Source: Roseateles oligotrophus
GTDB taxonomy: Bacteria; Pseudomonadota; Gammaproteobacteria; Burkholderiales; Burkholderiaceae_C
Direction: 5' to 3'
NCBI RefSeq assembly: GCF_025717515.1
Contig: NZ_JAJIRN010000009.1
Span: 1 to 64,000 of the forward strand
Length of the DNA stretch: 64,000 bases
A program made the translations under genes and the position numbers. The notes under the pieces are model-generated. The model saw nothing but the letters and a program-made list of their open reading frames with translations, made no database searches and had not been told where the DNA came from. This document shows positions 1-7,496 of this stretch, in pieces (the first letter of the stretch is position 1; every line of letters begins with the position of its first letter).

Positions 1-1373
1 CCAATTTGAAGGTCATTTGGTCGGCGCAAACCTACGCCATCTTCGACCTTGACCCAGATAAATTCCAAGCCTCGCACTCAGCGTTTCTAGAATTCGTTGA
101 TCCACTGGACCGGGCAAAAGTAGATGCCGCGTTTTCGAATTCCTTCGAAAACAGCGCGATCAACTCCGTCGAACATCGGATCGTGACCGCCAAAGGCCTC
201 AGCAAGCAGGTGGAAGAGCGCTGGCGCATCGAGCGTGACGATCAAGGAACACCGCTGCGCGCCGTCGGCACCTGTCAAGACATCAGCGAACGCAAGCAGG
301 CAGAGCATGAATTGGAGACCAGTCGTGCGCTGATTGATTCGATCATCGATGGGTCTCCGTCGGCCATTTTTGCCCTCGATATAGAAGGGCGTTTTCTTTT
401 CGTCAACAGGATGTTCGAACAAATTTTCGGAGTCCATCGCTCGGCGCTGCTGGGCAAAACCCGTAGCGAGGGGCTTGGTGGGCTGATGCCCGCCGACATC
501 GCGGAGGAACATTTCAAGAACGACCAAGCGGTCGTCGCGAGCGGACTCCCCTATGAGGTCGAGGAGCGCAATGAAGAGGCCGACGGCACTCACTTTTACG
601 CGACCCAGAAGCATGCGCTGCGTGACGCTGTCGGGCGAGTTTTTGGCGTCGCCGGCTCATCCCTGGATATTACGGCGCGTAAACGCATTGATCAGGCATT
701 GCTGAGCGCTCTCGGAGAGAAAGAAGCGCTGCTCAAAGAAGTCCACCACCGGGTCAAAAACAATCTGCAGGTCATCGCCAGCCTCTTGCGTATGGAGTCA
801 CGCCGCAGCACCGTACCCGAGGCCATCGATGTGCTCAAGGCAATGCAGGGTCGGATCCTGGTCATGGCGCAGCTGCACGAGTCGCTCTACCGTACAGGCA
901 CCTTTGCAGCGGTGGACTTGGGCGCTTATCTAGGCCAGGTGGCGACGCAGTCCTTCCAGGCGCAGCGGCCTGCCGGCAATCAGCTGCAACTCAAGCTCGA
1001 CATGGGCTCAGTGCCGGTCGGCATGGATCAATCGATTGCCTGTGCTTTGCTGCTCAACGAGTTGATTTCCAACTGTTTGAAGCATGGCTTCCCGGACGGG
1101 CGGTCCGGAGAGGTGCGCGTTGCCTTGCAGCCTGCGGGACCGGCGCTTGATCGGTCCGACAATTTATGGTGCTTGCGGGTCAGCGACACCGGGGTGGGCT
1201 TGTCGCCCGACTTCGAAGACAGACGCCAAGCCTCGCTCGGCATGCAGTTGGCGGAGGACCTGAGCCGGCAGGTGGGTGGCCGATTGGAAATCCAGTCAGA
1301 GACCGGCGCGGGGGCAGATTTTTCTGTGCTCTTCGAGGCGCTGGCGCCGGTGCGGCTGGTGATGCCCAAATAG
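1..1373 (+). CDS. PAS-containing sensor histidine kinase, HisKA_2/HWE-like (5' truncated)
   Basis: The frame is open to the window edge, so the N-terminus is missing. The first visible residues (WSAQTYAIFDLDP...) sit inside a PAS_3-type fold that ends in a typical DISERK linker near residue 93. A second PAS domain covers about residues 105-225 and ends DITARKR. A HisKA_2-type dimerisation helix follows, with the motif EVHHRVKNN; the expected phospho-acceptor is His248, counting from the TTG at position 6. A HATPase domain shows an N-box (LLNELISNCLKHG) and a G1 box (DTGVGL). No membrane segment is visible in this part, so it is probably a soluble or PAS-sensing kinase. No response regulator follows it directly, so its partner is unknown. 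The domain assignment is firm; the input signal cannot be read. Confidence 0.9.
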   Translation, partial: NLKVIWSAQTYAIFDLDPDKFQASHSAFLEFVDPLDRAKVDAAFSNSFENSAINSVEHRIVTAKGLSKQVEERWRIERDDQGTPLRAVGTCQDISERKQAEHELETSRALIDSIIDGSPSAIFALDIEGRFLFVNRMFEQIFGVHRSALLGKTRSEGLGGLMPADIAEEHFKNDQAVVASGLPYEVEERNEEADGTHFYATQKHALRDAVGRVFGVAGSSLDITARKRIDQALLSALGEKEALLKEVHHRVKNNLQVIASLLRMESRRSTVPEAIDVLKAMQGRILVMAQLHESLYRTGTFAAVDLGAYLGQVATQSFQAQRPAGNQLQLKLDMGSVPVGMDQSIACALLLNELISNCLKHGFPDGRSGEVRVALQPAGPALDRSDNLWCLRVSDTGVGLSPDFEDRRQASLGMQLAEDLSRQVGGRLEIQSETGAGADFSVLFEALAPVRLVMPK

Positions 1374-1791
1374 GCCCGCCTCGGATGTCAATTTCCTTGA
1401 TTCCTTCAAGCCTGTGAGTGTCCTTGAGGGGCAAATCTTGAATCTGAAGGCCGGCACTATTACCGCAACGGCATTTCGGCGAGCCAGCGAACTTCTGCTC
1501 TGGGCACCGAGTTGCCAAGCCGTCAGGGCCCTCTCAATGTCCCGGCCTGCGTAAGGCCGACAGTTCGAACAAGCGCCGCCTAGCTGACGTTCGGTTCTAC
1601 GGCCGTTTTGGTCAACGGCGTGCGGCCTGACGCTCCCGGCCAGTTCTTGTCACTCGGTTGCGCAGTGGCAACAGCGGCAGGTTGCCAAGAGCTGCCGCTA
1701 CCCGACAGGCATCAGGATCGTCGGAAAGTTGTTAGGCCCTTAACAATCGAGGCCTCGCTCCCTCGATTGAAATGGATGGCCCGGCAGCCAC
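1374..1791. other. Intergenic stretch with degenerate repeat sequence
   Basis: I see no convincing gene in these 418 bases. The 63-codon frame at 1608-1799 has no recognisable domain and lies over the repeat segment at 1621-1686, so I treat it as chance. The stretch separates a plus-strand kinase from the 3' end of a minus-strand hydrolase, so both genes converge on it. No clear intrinsic terminator with a T-run was found. Confidence 0.5.
1621..1686 (+). repeat. Diverged dispersed intergenic repeat, copy A
   Basis: This segment aligns to the reverse complement of 4213-4278 with 53 of 66 bases identical and no gap, by hand alignment. Both copies are intergenic and lie on either side of the hydrolase and recombinase genes. 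The homologous part may extend further with lower identity, but I could not fix the ends. I see no transposase or terminal inverted repeats, so the element type is unknown; it could be a non-autonomous remnant or a lineage-specific intergenic repeat. Confidence 0.6.
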
Positions 1792-3009
1792 CTATTTAGA
1801 GCTTGGCTTTTCCAATGAATCCCAGTTGTATGCCTTTTCGACACGGTCGGCGATTTGATTCATCAGACTTAGGCCATTGTCGCCATTGGTCATGATGACG
1901 ACACCGTAACCCTTGCGAATATGTCCCGTCATCCACGCCCAATACCCCCAATTCGAACCATTGTGCGAAAAGTACCAGCCTTCTTGGTGCCGATCAATCG
2001 CCAGGCCCATTGCGTAGCGACCAATCCCTGGCGGGGAAATCATTTCTCTGGCGGTGCGCTGATCTATGACCTTGCCACTCGGACCACGTAGCCCAGTCTG
2101 GATTTCAATGATGATTTTCGCCAGATCACTCGGGGTACTCCACAAGCTGGCCGCGGCCTGCTCCGGGTAGATGCGCCAGGGTGGACCCATGCGCTGGCCT
2201 TGTTCGTCGTGTGCCATCGCTGCATTTGTAGTGTCGGTGATCGTTGGCAGTGGCTCGAACGTGCTTTGGGCCATGCCTAAGGGGGTCAACACCGTCGATT
2301 GCATGAACTGCGCAAACGGGCGACCTGATAGCTCGCTCAGTGCCAGTTGCATGATCGTGTAGCCACCGCCGGAATACTTGTAGGCCTCAAACGGCGCACG
2401 TGTGAAGACCACCTTGCCCATGTTGGACGGTGCCTGACCATTGATGATTTGCACCACCGTGGGCAGCGGCGTGTTGGGCGCGTAACCTGGAAAACCAAAC
2501 CCATCGTCCGCACCCGAGGTGTGGCTGAGCAGTGAGCGCGGCGTAACCGGTTGCACTCGCGTCAAATCCGAAACGGGCACTTGCCATGTTTTGAGCATCG
2601 TATTGACATCCGCATCCAGCTTCAGCCGCTGCTTTTGGACCAGGTGCATGGCAGCGAGCGCCGTTACCGGTTTGCTGATCGACGCGGCCTGGAAACGGGT
2701 TTGCGTGCCCACCGGGCGGCCCGTTTCTGCATCCGCCACCCCATAGGCCTTGGCCCAGTGCAGCTTGAAATCCTTCACCACAGCAATGCTCAGGCCAGGG
2801 ACGTGCAGCCGCTCCATCAACTCCGCAATACTGAGTGCAACCAAATCCCTTTGGCCCGGAGTTTGGCCAGGAATTTGCGGCGCTTCAATACGAGCGATCA
2901 TGGCAGCCACATCATCTTGAGCTTGGGCAGCACTGATTGAAAGCGCGGAAACGGCCAAAAACAGCGTTGGCAGAAGCCGCGTGCGCCGGTTGGGCAGTGC
3001 ATTGTTCAT
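1792..3009 (-). CDS. Secreted serine hydrolase of the beta-lactamase (class C/PBP4*) fold
   Basis: The protein carries a signal peptide ending near AAQAQ and one Pfam Beta-lactamase-type domain. The active-site tetrad SISK (nucleophile Ser114 if counted from the upstream ATG at 3021) and a Tyr motif YSG in YKYSGGGY fit class C enzymes, esterases and D-aminopeptidases. The third motif appears as HNG rather than KTG, which is usual for esterase/peptidase members rather than true AmpC enzymes. I prefer the ATG at 3009 because a weak GAG lies upstream and the signal peptide then starts cleanly (MNNALPNRR); 3021 is the alternative. The substrate is unknown, and antibiotic resistance should not be assumed. 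The gene faces the kinase end and stands alone. Confidence 0.85.
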   Translation of the reverse strand: MNNALPNRRTRLLPTLFLAVSALSISAAQAQDDVAAMIARIEAPQIPGQTPGQRDLVALSIAELMERLHVPGLSIAVVKDFKLHWAKAYGVADAETGRPVGTQTRFQAASISKPVTALAAMHLVQKQRLKLDADVNTMLKTWQVPVSDLTRVQPVTPRSLLSHTSGADDGFGFPGYAPNTPLPTVVQIINGQAPSNMGKVVFTRAPFEAYKYSGGGYTIMQLALSELSGRPFAQFMQSTVLTPLGMAQSTFEPLPTITDTTNAAMAHDEQGQRMGPPWRIYPEQAAASLWSTPSDLAKIIIEIQTGLRGPSGKVIDQRTAREMISPPGIGRYAMGLAIDRHQEGWYFSHNGSNWGYWAWMTGHIRKGYGVVIMTNGDNGLSLMNQIADRVEKAYNWDSLEKPSSK

Positions 3010-3021
3010 GTGGTTTCTCAT

Positions 3022-3260
3022 GCAAATTTGTATTTTGTGTAGATGGCTTTATGGTCGCCTGTGCCATCGGCATAGCGTCATCAAATTCTTGTCGCCATTT
3101 GCTGTGGCTATCCGTCTTTCATTCAGAGCCTGCTTTAGATCGTAGGCGGCGTGCATCCACCTGGAATGAGTTTGGCATGACAACGCAACCGGTTGCATTG
3201 CTGGGAAGGCCGCCCGGCAAATTCTGGTCTGAAACAGGTGCCGAGCGGCATTCACAACGA
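3022..3260. other. Short intergenic region upstream of the serine hydrolase
   Basis: These 239 bases separate the start of the hydrolase from the end of the recombinase, both on the minus strand. I see no supported gene. It should contain the hydrolase promoter, but no convincing -35/-10 pair could be picked by eye. Confidence 0.3.
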
Positions 3261-3884
3261 TCAGACTTCAGTTTGCTCCGCGATTTCCAAAGCATCGTCT
3301 ACCTCGATGCCCAGGTAGCGCACTGTCGACTCCAACTTGGCGTGGCCCAGCAAAAGCTGTACCGCACGCAAGTTCTTGGTTCGCCTGTAGATCAACGTGA
3401 CCTTGGTGCGTCGCATGGAGTGCGTACCGTAATCGGCTGGGTCCAGGCCAAGCTCCTCTACCCAGCCCTCAAGGATCCGGGCGTACTGGCGCGTCCCAAG
3501 ATGCGGCGAGTCATGCATACGACTGGGGAAGAGGAAGTTGTCGGACTTGAGCCCCGACTGTTTGATCCACTTTTGAACCGCGTCGCGTGTCACCGGCGTG
3601 ATCTCGAACTGGACGGGGCGGTGAGTTTTGTGCTGCATCACCACAGCACGGGATGCCACCTGGTCGCCATGGCAGATATCCCGCACCTTGAGCGAAACAA
3701 GGTCGCAGCCACGTAGCTTGCCGTCGATGCCGAGATTGAAGAGCGCAAGTTCGCGCACTCGGTTTTCAATTTGGAACCGGACCCGGAGTGCCCAAATGTC
3801 TTTGATCTTGAACGGCGCTTTCTGGCCGACGATCTTGCCCTTGTTCCATGCTTCCCGACGCGGGGCGTTGGCTATTGATTCCAT
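3261..3884 (-). CDS. Short tyrosine recombinase/phage-integrase family protein
   Basis: About 207 residues make up essentially only a catalytic tyrosine-recombinase domain. Visible active-site elements are the first Arg in KLRGCDLVSL, the H-x-x-R box in THSMRRT, the second His in LLGHAKLEST and the nucleophile Tyr in TVRYLG. The usual N-terminal SAM-like core-binding domain is missing or very short. I chose the ATG at 3884 because GGGAG lies about six bases upstream; the longer frame to 3923 has no such site. No att repeats, phage genes or cassettes surround it. Short integrases of this kind occur on plasmids and in proteobacterial chromosomes. Whether it is active is unknown; all catalytic residues appear intact. 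Confidence 0.85.
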   Translation of the reverse strand: MESIANAPRREAWNKGKIVGQKAPFKIKDIWALRVRFQIENRVRELALFNLGIDGKLRGCDLVSLKVRDICHGDQVASRAVVMQHKTHRPVQFEITPVTRDAVQKWIKQSGLKSDNFLFPSRMHDSPHLGTRQYARILEGWVEELGLDPADYGTHSMRRTKVTLIYRRTKNLRAVQLLLGHAKLESTVRYLGIEVDDALEIAEQTEV

Positions 3885-4344
3885 GATGGTCTCCCATCGA
3901 GTTGAGGGGCAACAACCATGCACCTATCCGCAATCCGCACGTTCGTCGTAGATCAATACTGCGGTTGATCTTGATTCGACCGGCGAAGGGCTCCTAACTG
4001 GAGATACCGCAGCCTTCTGCCTACCGGCCGGCACCCGTCATTCGGGGGCGCAGCGGAGTCGCCGGCAGTGTGCCCATAGCCGTCAGTCGGTTCAAACCTT
4101 CAGCGGACACTGGTCACCCAGACTGCTGGCGACGCAGAAATGGGTTCGCGTACCAGCTCCGGGCTTCCAGTCTAAACCGTTCTTTATGTGCGGGACCGTA
4201 CCGACGACTTGGGGCACCCTGGCGCCGTTCCCGCTGCGAGTCCGAAAGACAGGAACTGGCCGCGAGCGTGAGGCCGCATCAACGGCCACTTGCGGTCATA
4301 GCCTCTAGCGTGCTGGGCGGCATCTGCTCGCACAGCATCCATAG
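3885..4344. other. Intergenic region with repeat copy B
   Basis: No gene is supported here. The long frames at 4070-4669 (+) and 4092-4289 (-) overlap the repeat and give no recognisable protein. The stretch begins with the recombinase promoter region and includes the inverted repeat copy described separately. The mixture of repeat and broken coding sequence next to a recombinase suggests a decayed insertion site; this is inference. Confidence 0.45.
4213..4278 (-). repeat. Diverged dispersed intergenic repeat, copy B
   Basis: Read on the minus strand this matches 1621-1686 at 53 of 66 positions without gaps. The two copies are therefore inverted relative to each other and about 2.6 kb apart, enclosing the serine hydrolase and tyrosine recombinase genes. 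Flanking sequence beyond the 66 bases is more diverged. Confidence 0.6.
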
Positions 4345-4611
4345 CTCGGCCCTCTACGCTCCTGGCCCTTTGCCGTCACCGATGTCGAGGCCTTGGCGGA
4401 GCCGGACGAGTTCACCTTCCCTGACCCTGAGGGTCAGGTCTTGCGCTGCACCGTCGGCGCCTGGCTGGACTTCCATGCCGACGGCTTTGCCCTATTGCGC
4501 GTGCAAGGCAATGAGCGGTAGCTCTGGTACGACCGGGCCGAGCAGCCGCTTTCTCTCCTCAGTGAGCCGGACTTGCCGGCACCGGATGGCATCTTCCCGC
4601 TGGGGCTGTGA
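4345..4611 (+). pseudogene. Remnant of an unidentified small protein gene with an internal stop
   Basis: Reading this frame gives a protein-like sequence (SWPFAVTDVEALAEPDE..., then TVGAWLDFHADGFALLRVQ) broken by an in-frame TAG at 4519-4521. It resumes immediately as LWYDRAEQPLSLL and ends at TGA 4609-4611. An in-frame stop at 4342 lies directly upstream and there is no ATG at the beginning, so the 5' end is also lost. Composition on both sides of the stop looks like coding sequence of the same frame. I do not recognise the family. A stop-codon misread in the assembly is the alternative explanation for the TAG. Confidence 0.5.
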
Positions 4612-4620
4612 GCTGAAAGC

Positions 4621-5955
4621 TCAGGGCTTGGCAGCAAGCTCGGCGGCTTCGGCTAGGTGCTTGCGGTAGCTGTCGAGCACACGCGGGCTGCGACCGGCTG
4701 CTTCGGCCAAGCTCAGGGCGCGGGCGAACTCGGCGCGTGCCTCGGCACGACGGCCCAGCTTGAGCAAGACCTCACCGTGGCTGTCGGCGGCGTTGTCCGA
4801 CTTGGGATACAACCGCGCATTGGCACCCAGCACCATGGCGGCCAACTGGGCCCGCGGCGCCTGCTTACCATCGCCGAGAATGGCGTAGCCGGCGTTGTTG
4901 ACATCGGCTTCGCTCAGACCCGGCGCACGGATCGCCTGCTCCACCGCGGCTTGCGGATCTACGGCCGCAGCCGCAGCCTGCAAGTCGCCGCCTAGCTTGG
5001 CACGCGCCGCTTCCAGCGCGCGGCGTTGGGCCTGCTCCTGGCTCAGGCGGATGACCTGGTCGACCGCCGCCACAACGAGATGCGGCTCGTCGAACTGGAT
5101 GTGGTGGCCGCTGGCCGGCGTCAGCACATGGGCGCCGTTGCTGAACTGGGCGAAGAAGTCGGTGTGGAGCTGGCGCCATGCGGCCATGCCAGCGGACGTG
5201 TGCAAGAGCACTTCGGGCTTGGCATAGCGGCGCGTGGAGGTCAGCACCACGGCCGGCACATCGGGCAAGGGGCCACCCGCATCGGGCAGCTTGCCGGCAT
5301 CCATGATGGACTGGATGTAGCGCTCGTCGGCGCGGAAGCGCTCGGGCGCGCCCTTCTGCAAATGCGCTTGTTCGGCGGCCAGGCGGGCCGCATCCAGCGG
5401 CTTGAGCACCAGGTCATAGCGTTCATGCGCCGGGTCCACGAAAACCAAACCGGCAATCTGCTCGGGATGGCGGCTGGCGAAATCGCGGATCAAAAAGGCC
5501 CCGTAGGAATGGCCGACCAACACATAAGGCGGCGGCAGCTGCGCCGCCTTGAGCAGGGCCGACAGGTCTCGGCCCGATTGCTGCAGGCTGACCGGCGCCG
5601 AGCTGGGCTCGCTCTGGCCATAACCGGCGCGTGAGTAGATGAGAACCTTGGCCCGCGGCGCCAACTGCGGCGCCACCCGCCGCCAGGCGCTCAGGTCCAT
5701 GCTGAAACCCGATTCGAACACAACCGTGGCCTCGCCCTCGCCCTCGCCCATGCGAATGGCATGCAGCTTGCGCCCGCCGACATCGAGCATATGTTCGCTC
5801 ATGCCGGCGGGGGCTTGGCTCGGCGCTTGGGGTTGGGCTTGGGCAAATGTCGTGAGGCTGAGGCCGGTCAGCAGCGTCAGCAAGGCTGCGCCACGGCCCA
5901 GAGAGAAGGTACGGCTTGCGCGCTGGGGCCCGGTGATGGCTGAGGAGAGATTCAT
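4621..5955 (-). CDS. Secreted alpha/beta hydrolase with a C-terminal helical/TPR-like region
   Basis: The N-terminus (about 40 residues, ending TTFAQAQ) looks like a signal peptide. An alpha/beta-hydrolase fold follows, with nucleophile Ser150 in the elbow GHSYG, a likely acid in FVDPAHE and the catalytic His in ASGHHIQFDEP. The domain ends around residue 310. The last 130 residues are Ala-rich helices with a pattern like a single TPR pair (YPKSDNAADSHGEVLLKLGRRAEARAEFARAL). The substrate is unknown; relatives include esterases and haloperoxidase-like hydrolases. It is monocistronic, and its stop lies ten bases beyond the remnant at 4345-4611, towards which it converges. Confidence 0.85.
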   Translation of the reverse strand: MNLSSAITGPQRASRTFSLGRGAALLTLLTGLSLTTFAQAQPQAPSQAPAGMSEHMLDVGGRKLHAIRMGEGEGEATVVFESGFSMDLSAWRRVAPQLAPRAKVLIYSRAGYGQSEPSSAPVSLQQSGRDLSALLKAAQLPPPYVLVGHSYGAFLIRDFASRHPEQIAGLVFVDPAHERYDLVLKPLDAARLAAEQAHLQKGAPERFRADERYIQSIMDAGKLPDAGGPLPDVPAVVLTSTRRYAKPEVLLHTSAGMAAWRQLHTDFFAQFSNGAHVLTPASGHHIQFDEPHLVVAAVDQVIRLSQEQAQRRALEAARAKLGGDLQAAAAAVDPQAAVEQAIRAPGLSEADVNNAGYAILGDGKQAPRAQLAAMVLGANARLYPKSDNAADSHGEVLLKLGRRAEARAEFARALSLAEAAGRSPRVLDSYRKHLAEAAELAAKP

Positions 5956-6077
5956 GCAGTTCTAGTCCGGAGTTCAGTGGCAGGATTGGTGGACGGACTG
6001 TAGGCAGTTGGAGCCCACGCCGCCAGTGCCCCGCGCTGCGCGGGCGGGCGCTGCGGACAGATCGTCGAAACACGGGG

Positions 6078-6401
6078 ATGAAGCGTTGGGCGATGCCGAG
6101 CCAGAACCTGCATGAGCCCTTCGCTTGGTGGATGCCCCATGCGCAGGGCCAGCCGCGAGGGCCCTATGACTTGTTACCCCGCGTGTTCGCTGACCTATCG
6201 ACGGAGCAGCAGGCGGAGATGGACGACGGCACACAAACCGGCCTGCAAGATGGTGGCGCGGCAATGGCTGCTTATGCGCGACTACAACAGGAAGACCTGT
6301 TACCTGCCACGCGTGCTGCCATCGAGCAGGCCTTACTGAGGTATTGCGAGTTGGATACATTGGCGATGGTGATGACGGTCCAGGCATGGCGTAACAGCTG
6401 A
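6078..6401 (+). pseudogene. C-terminal remnant of a DUF2779-like protein
   Basis: The 107 residues end in a pattern I recognise from the C-terminus of DUF2779 proteins: GPYDLLPRVF, then DGGAAMAAYARLQ, then ALLRYCELDTLAMVM. Complete DUF2779 proteins are several hundred residues long and related to RecB/Cas4-type nucleases, so this is only the tail. The frame upstream of the ATG is open for a short distance but does not resemble the family. It may be expressed as a small protein, but loss of the nuclease core makes it most likely a relic. The family assignment is from memory and should be confirmed by a profile search. Confidence 0.5.
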
Positions 6402-6830
6402 TGGATCGCATCCAGAAACAGAGTGCACTGGCGCCTTAGGCAGCAGGGTGCATGTGGCCATTACCACGTCTGCAACACAAGGGACCTTAGCGCCCCTGCC
6501 GCGATTGATGGGCACCCCATCCGCACCCTTGCTCAGCTTCTCCAGTATCGACCGCAGTACCTCTTGGAAGCCGCCATTCCGAGCAGCGCCTGCTGCCGGG
6601 ACGAATGACTGCTTGATGCCAGGTGGCGTGAGTACGAGCTGTGGCGGCCACTTTCTGCAATCGTTGCGGCTTTGACCTACAGCCCACGACTTCGAACTTC
6701 AGCAATGGGCACCCAGCGGACCCTCGAACCTGAAGTGATAAGGACAGCAGCCTGCTGCCTGCCGCATCCACCAAACGTCCAGCCATTGCGGGCTTCGCGA
6801 ATGGTCGGCGTGGTCTGAGGCGGGCTCTTT
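6402..6830. other. Gene-free stretch downstream of the response regulator
   Basis: No coding frame in these 429 bases gives a recognisable protein. On the minus strand the segment around 6710-6800 shares short words and similar spacing (TGCGGC ... CTGTCCTT ... GGGTGCCC) with repeat copies A and B. I cannot align it well enough to call a third copy. Confidence 0.35.
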
Positions 6831-7496
6831 TTAAATCCAGCCCAAATCAATCGCCCGCAAGACCGCCTGCGTGCGGTCGCGCACACCCATCTTCGAGAAC
6901 ACCGACGAGCAGTGGTTCTTGATCACGCCCTCGCTATTGCCCAGCAAGGCGGCGATCTCGGTGTTGCTGCGGCCGCTGGCGACCAGGCGCAGCACTTGCA
7001 ACTCCTTGGGTGACAGCGGGTCGGGCTGTTCGGTCGCGACAAAGGCGCGCTCGGGTGCCGCAACCGGCCGCTCCATCCTTGCGGTCAGCGAGGGCCGCAG
7101 CGCGGTGCCGCCGTTCATCACCTCGCGCAGCGACTGCAGCAAGGTGTCGGGGCTGATCGCCTTCAGCAAGAAGCCGCGAGCACCGGAGCGCACCGCTTCG
7201 TCAAAGATGCCGGCGTCATCAAAGGTGGTCAGCAAGACCACCGGTATGTTCAGGCCACGGGCCGCCAGCGCGCGAATCAGGCCCAGGCCGTCAAGCCGGG
7301 GCATGCGCATGTCGGACAGCACGATGTCGGGCGTTTGCTCCAGGCCTTGCGCGGCAATCATTTCCAGCGCCTCGGCGCCATCGCTGGCTTCTCCGACGAT
7401 GCAGATCTCATCGCTCAAGGCCAGCAGACCCTTGAGGGCCTCGCGCACCAGTTGCTGGTCTTCCACCAGCATCAATTTGATCAGCGGTTTACTCAT
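6831..7496 (-). CDS. NarL/FixJ-family response regulator with LuxR-type HTH
   Basis: The receiver domain (about residues 5-120) has the acidic pair Glu12-Asp13, phospho-acceptor Asp62 in LSDMRMP, the conserved Thr in LLTTFDD and Lys in FLLKA. A LuxR-type HTH follows (LSPKELQVLRLVASGRSNTEIAALLG...). The start codon overlaps the stop of the upstream kinase gene by ATGA at 7493-7496, so the two are translationally coupled. It is therefore very likely phosphorylated by that kinase and acts as a DNA-binding regulator. Target genes cannot be read from the window. The architecture resembles DesR/LiaR regulators. Confidence 0.93.
   Translation of the reverse strand: MSKPLIKLMLVEDQQLVREALKGLLALSDEICIVGEASDGAEALEMIAAQGLEQTPDIVLSDMRMPRLDGLGLIRALAARGLNIPVVLLTTFDDAGIFDEAVRSGARGFLLKAISPDTLLQSLREVMNGGTALRPSLTARMERPVAAPERAFVATEQPDPLSPKELQVLRLVASGRSNTEIAALLGNSEGVIKNHCSSVFSKMGVRDRTQAVLRAIDLGWI

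Noticed and set aside
1608-1799. 63-codon plus-strand frame after the first kinase
   Set aside because: It lies across the repeat copy at 1621-1686, shows no protein family, and the same DNA recurs in inverted orientation elsewhere, so it behaves as non-coding.
1792-3009. Calling the serine hydrolase an antibiotic-resistance beta-lactamase
   Set aside because: The third motif is HNG instead of KTG and the family is mostly esterases and peptidases; resistance cannot be inferred.
6710-6800. Third copy of the intergenic repeat
   Set aside because: Only short words with similar spacing are shared with copies A and B; hand alignment is not convincing.
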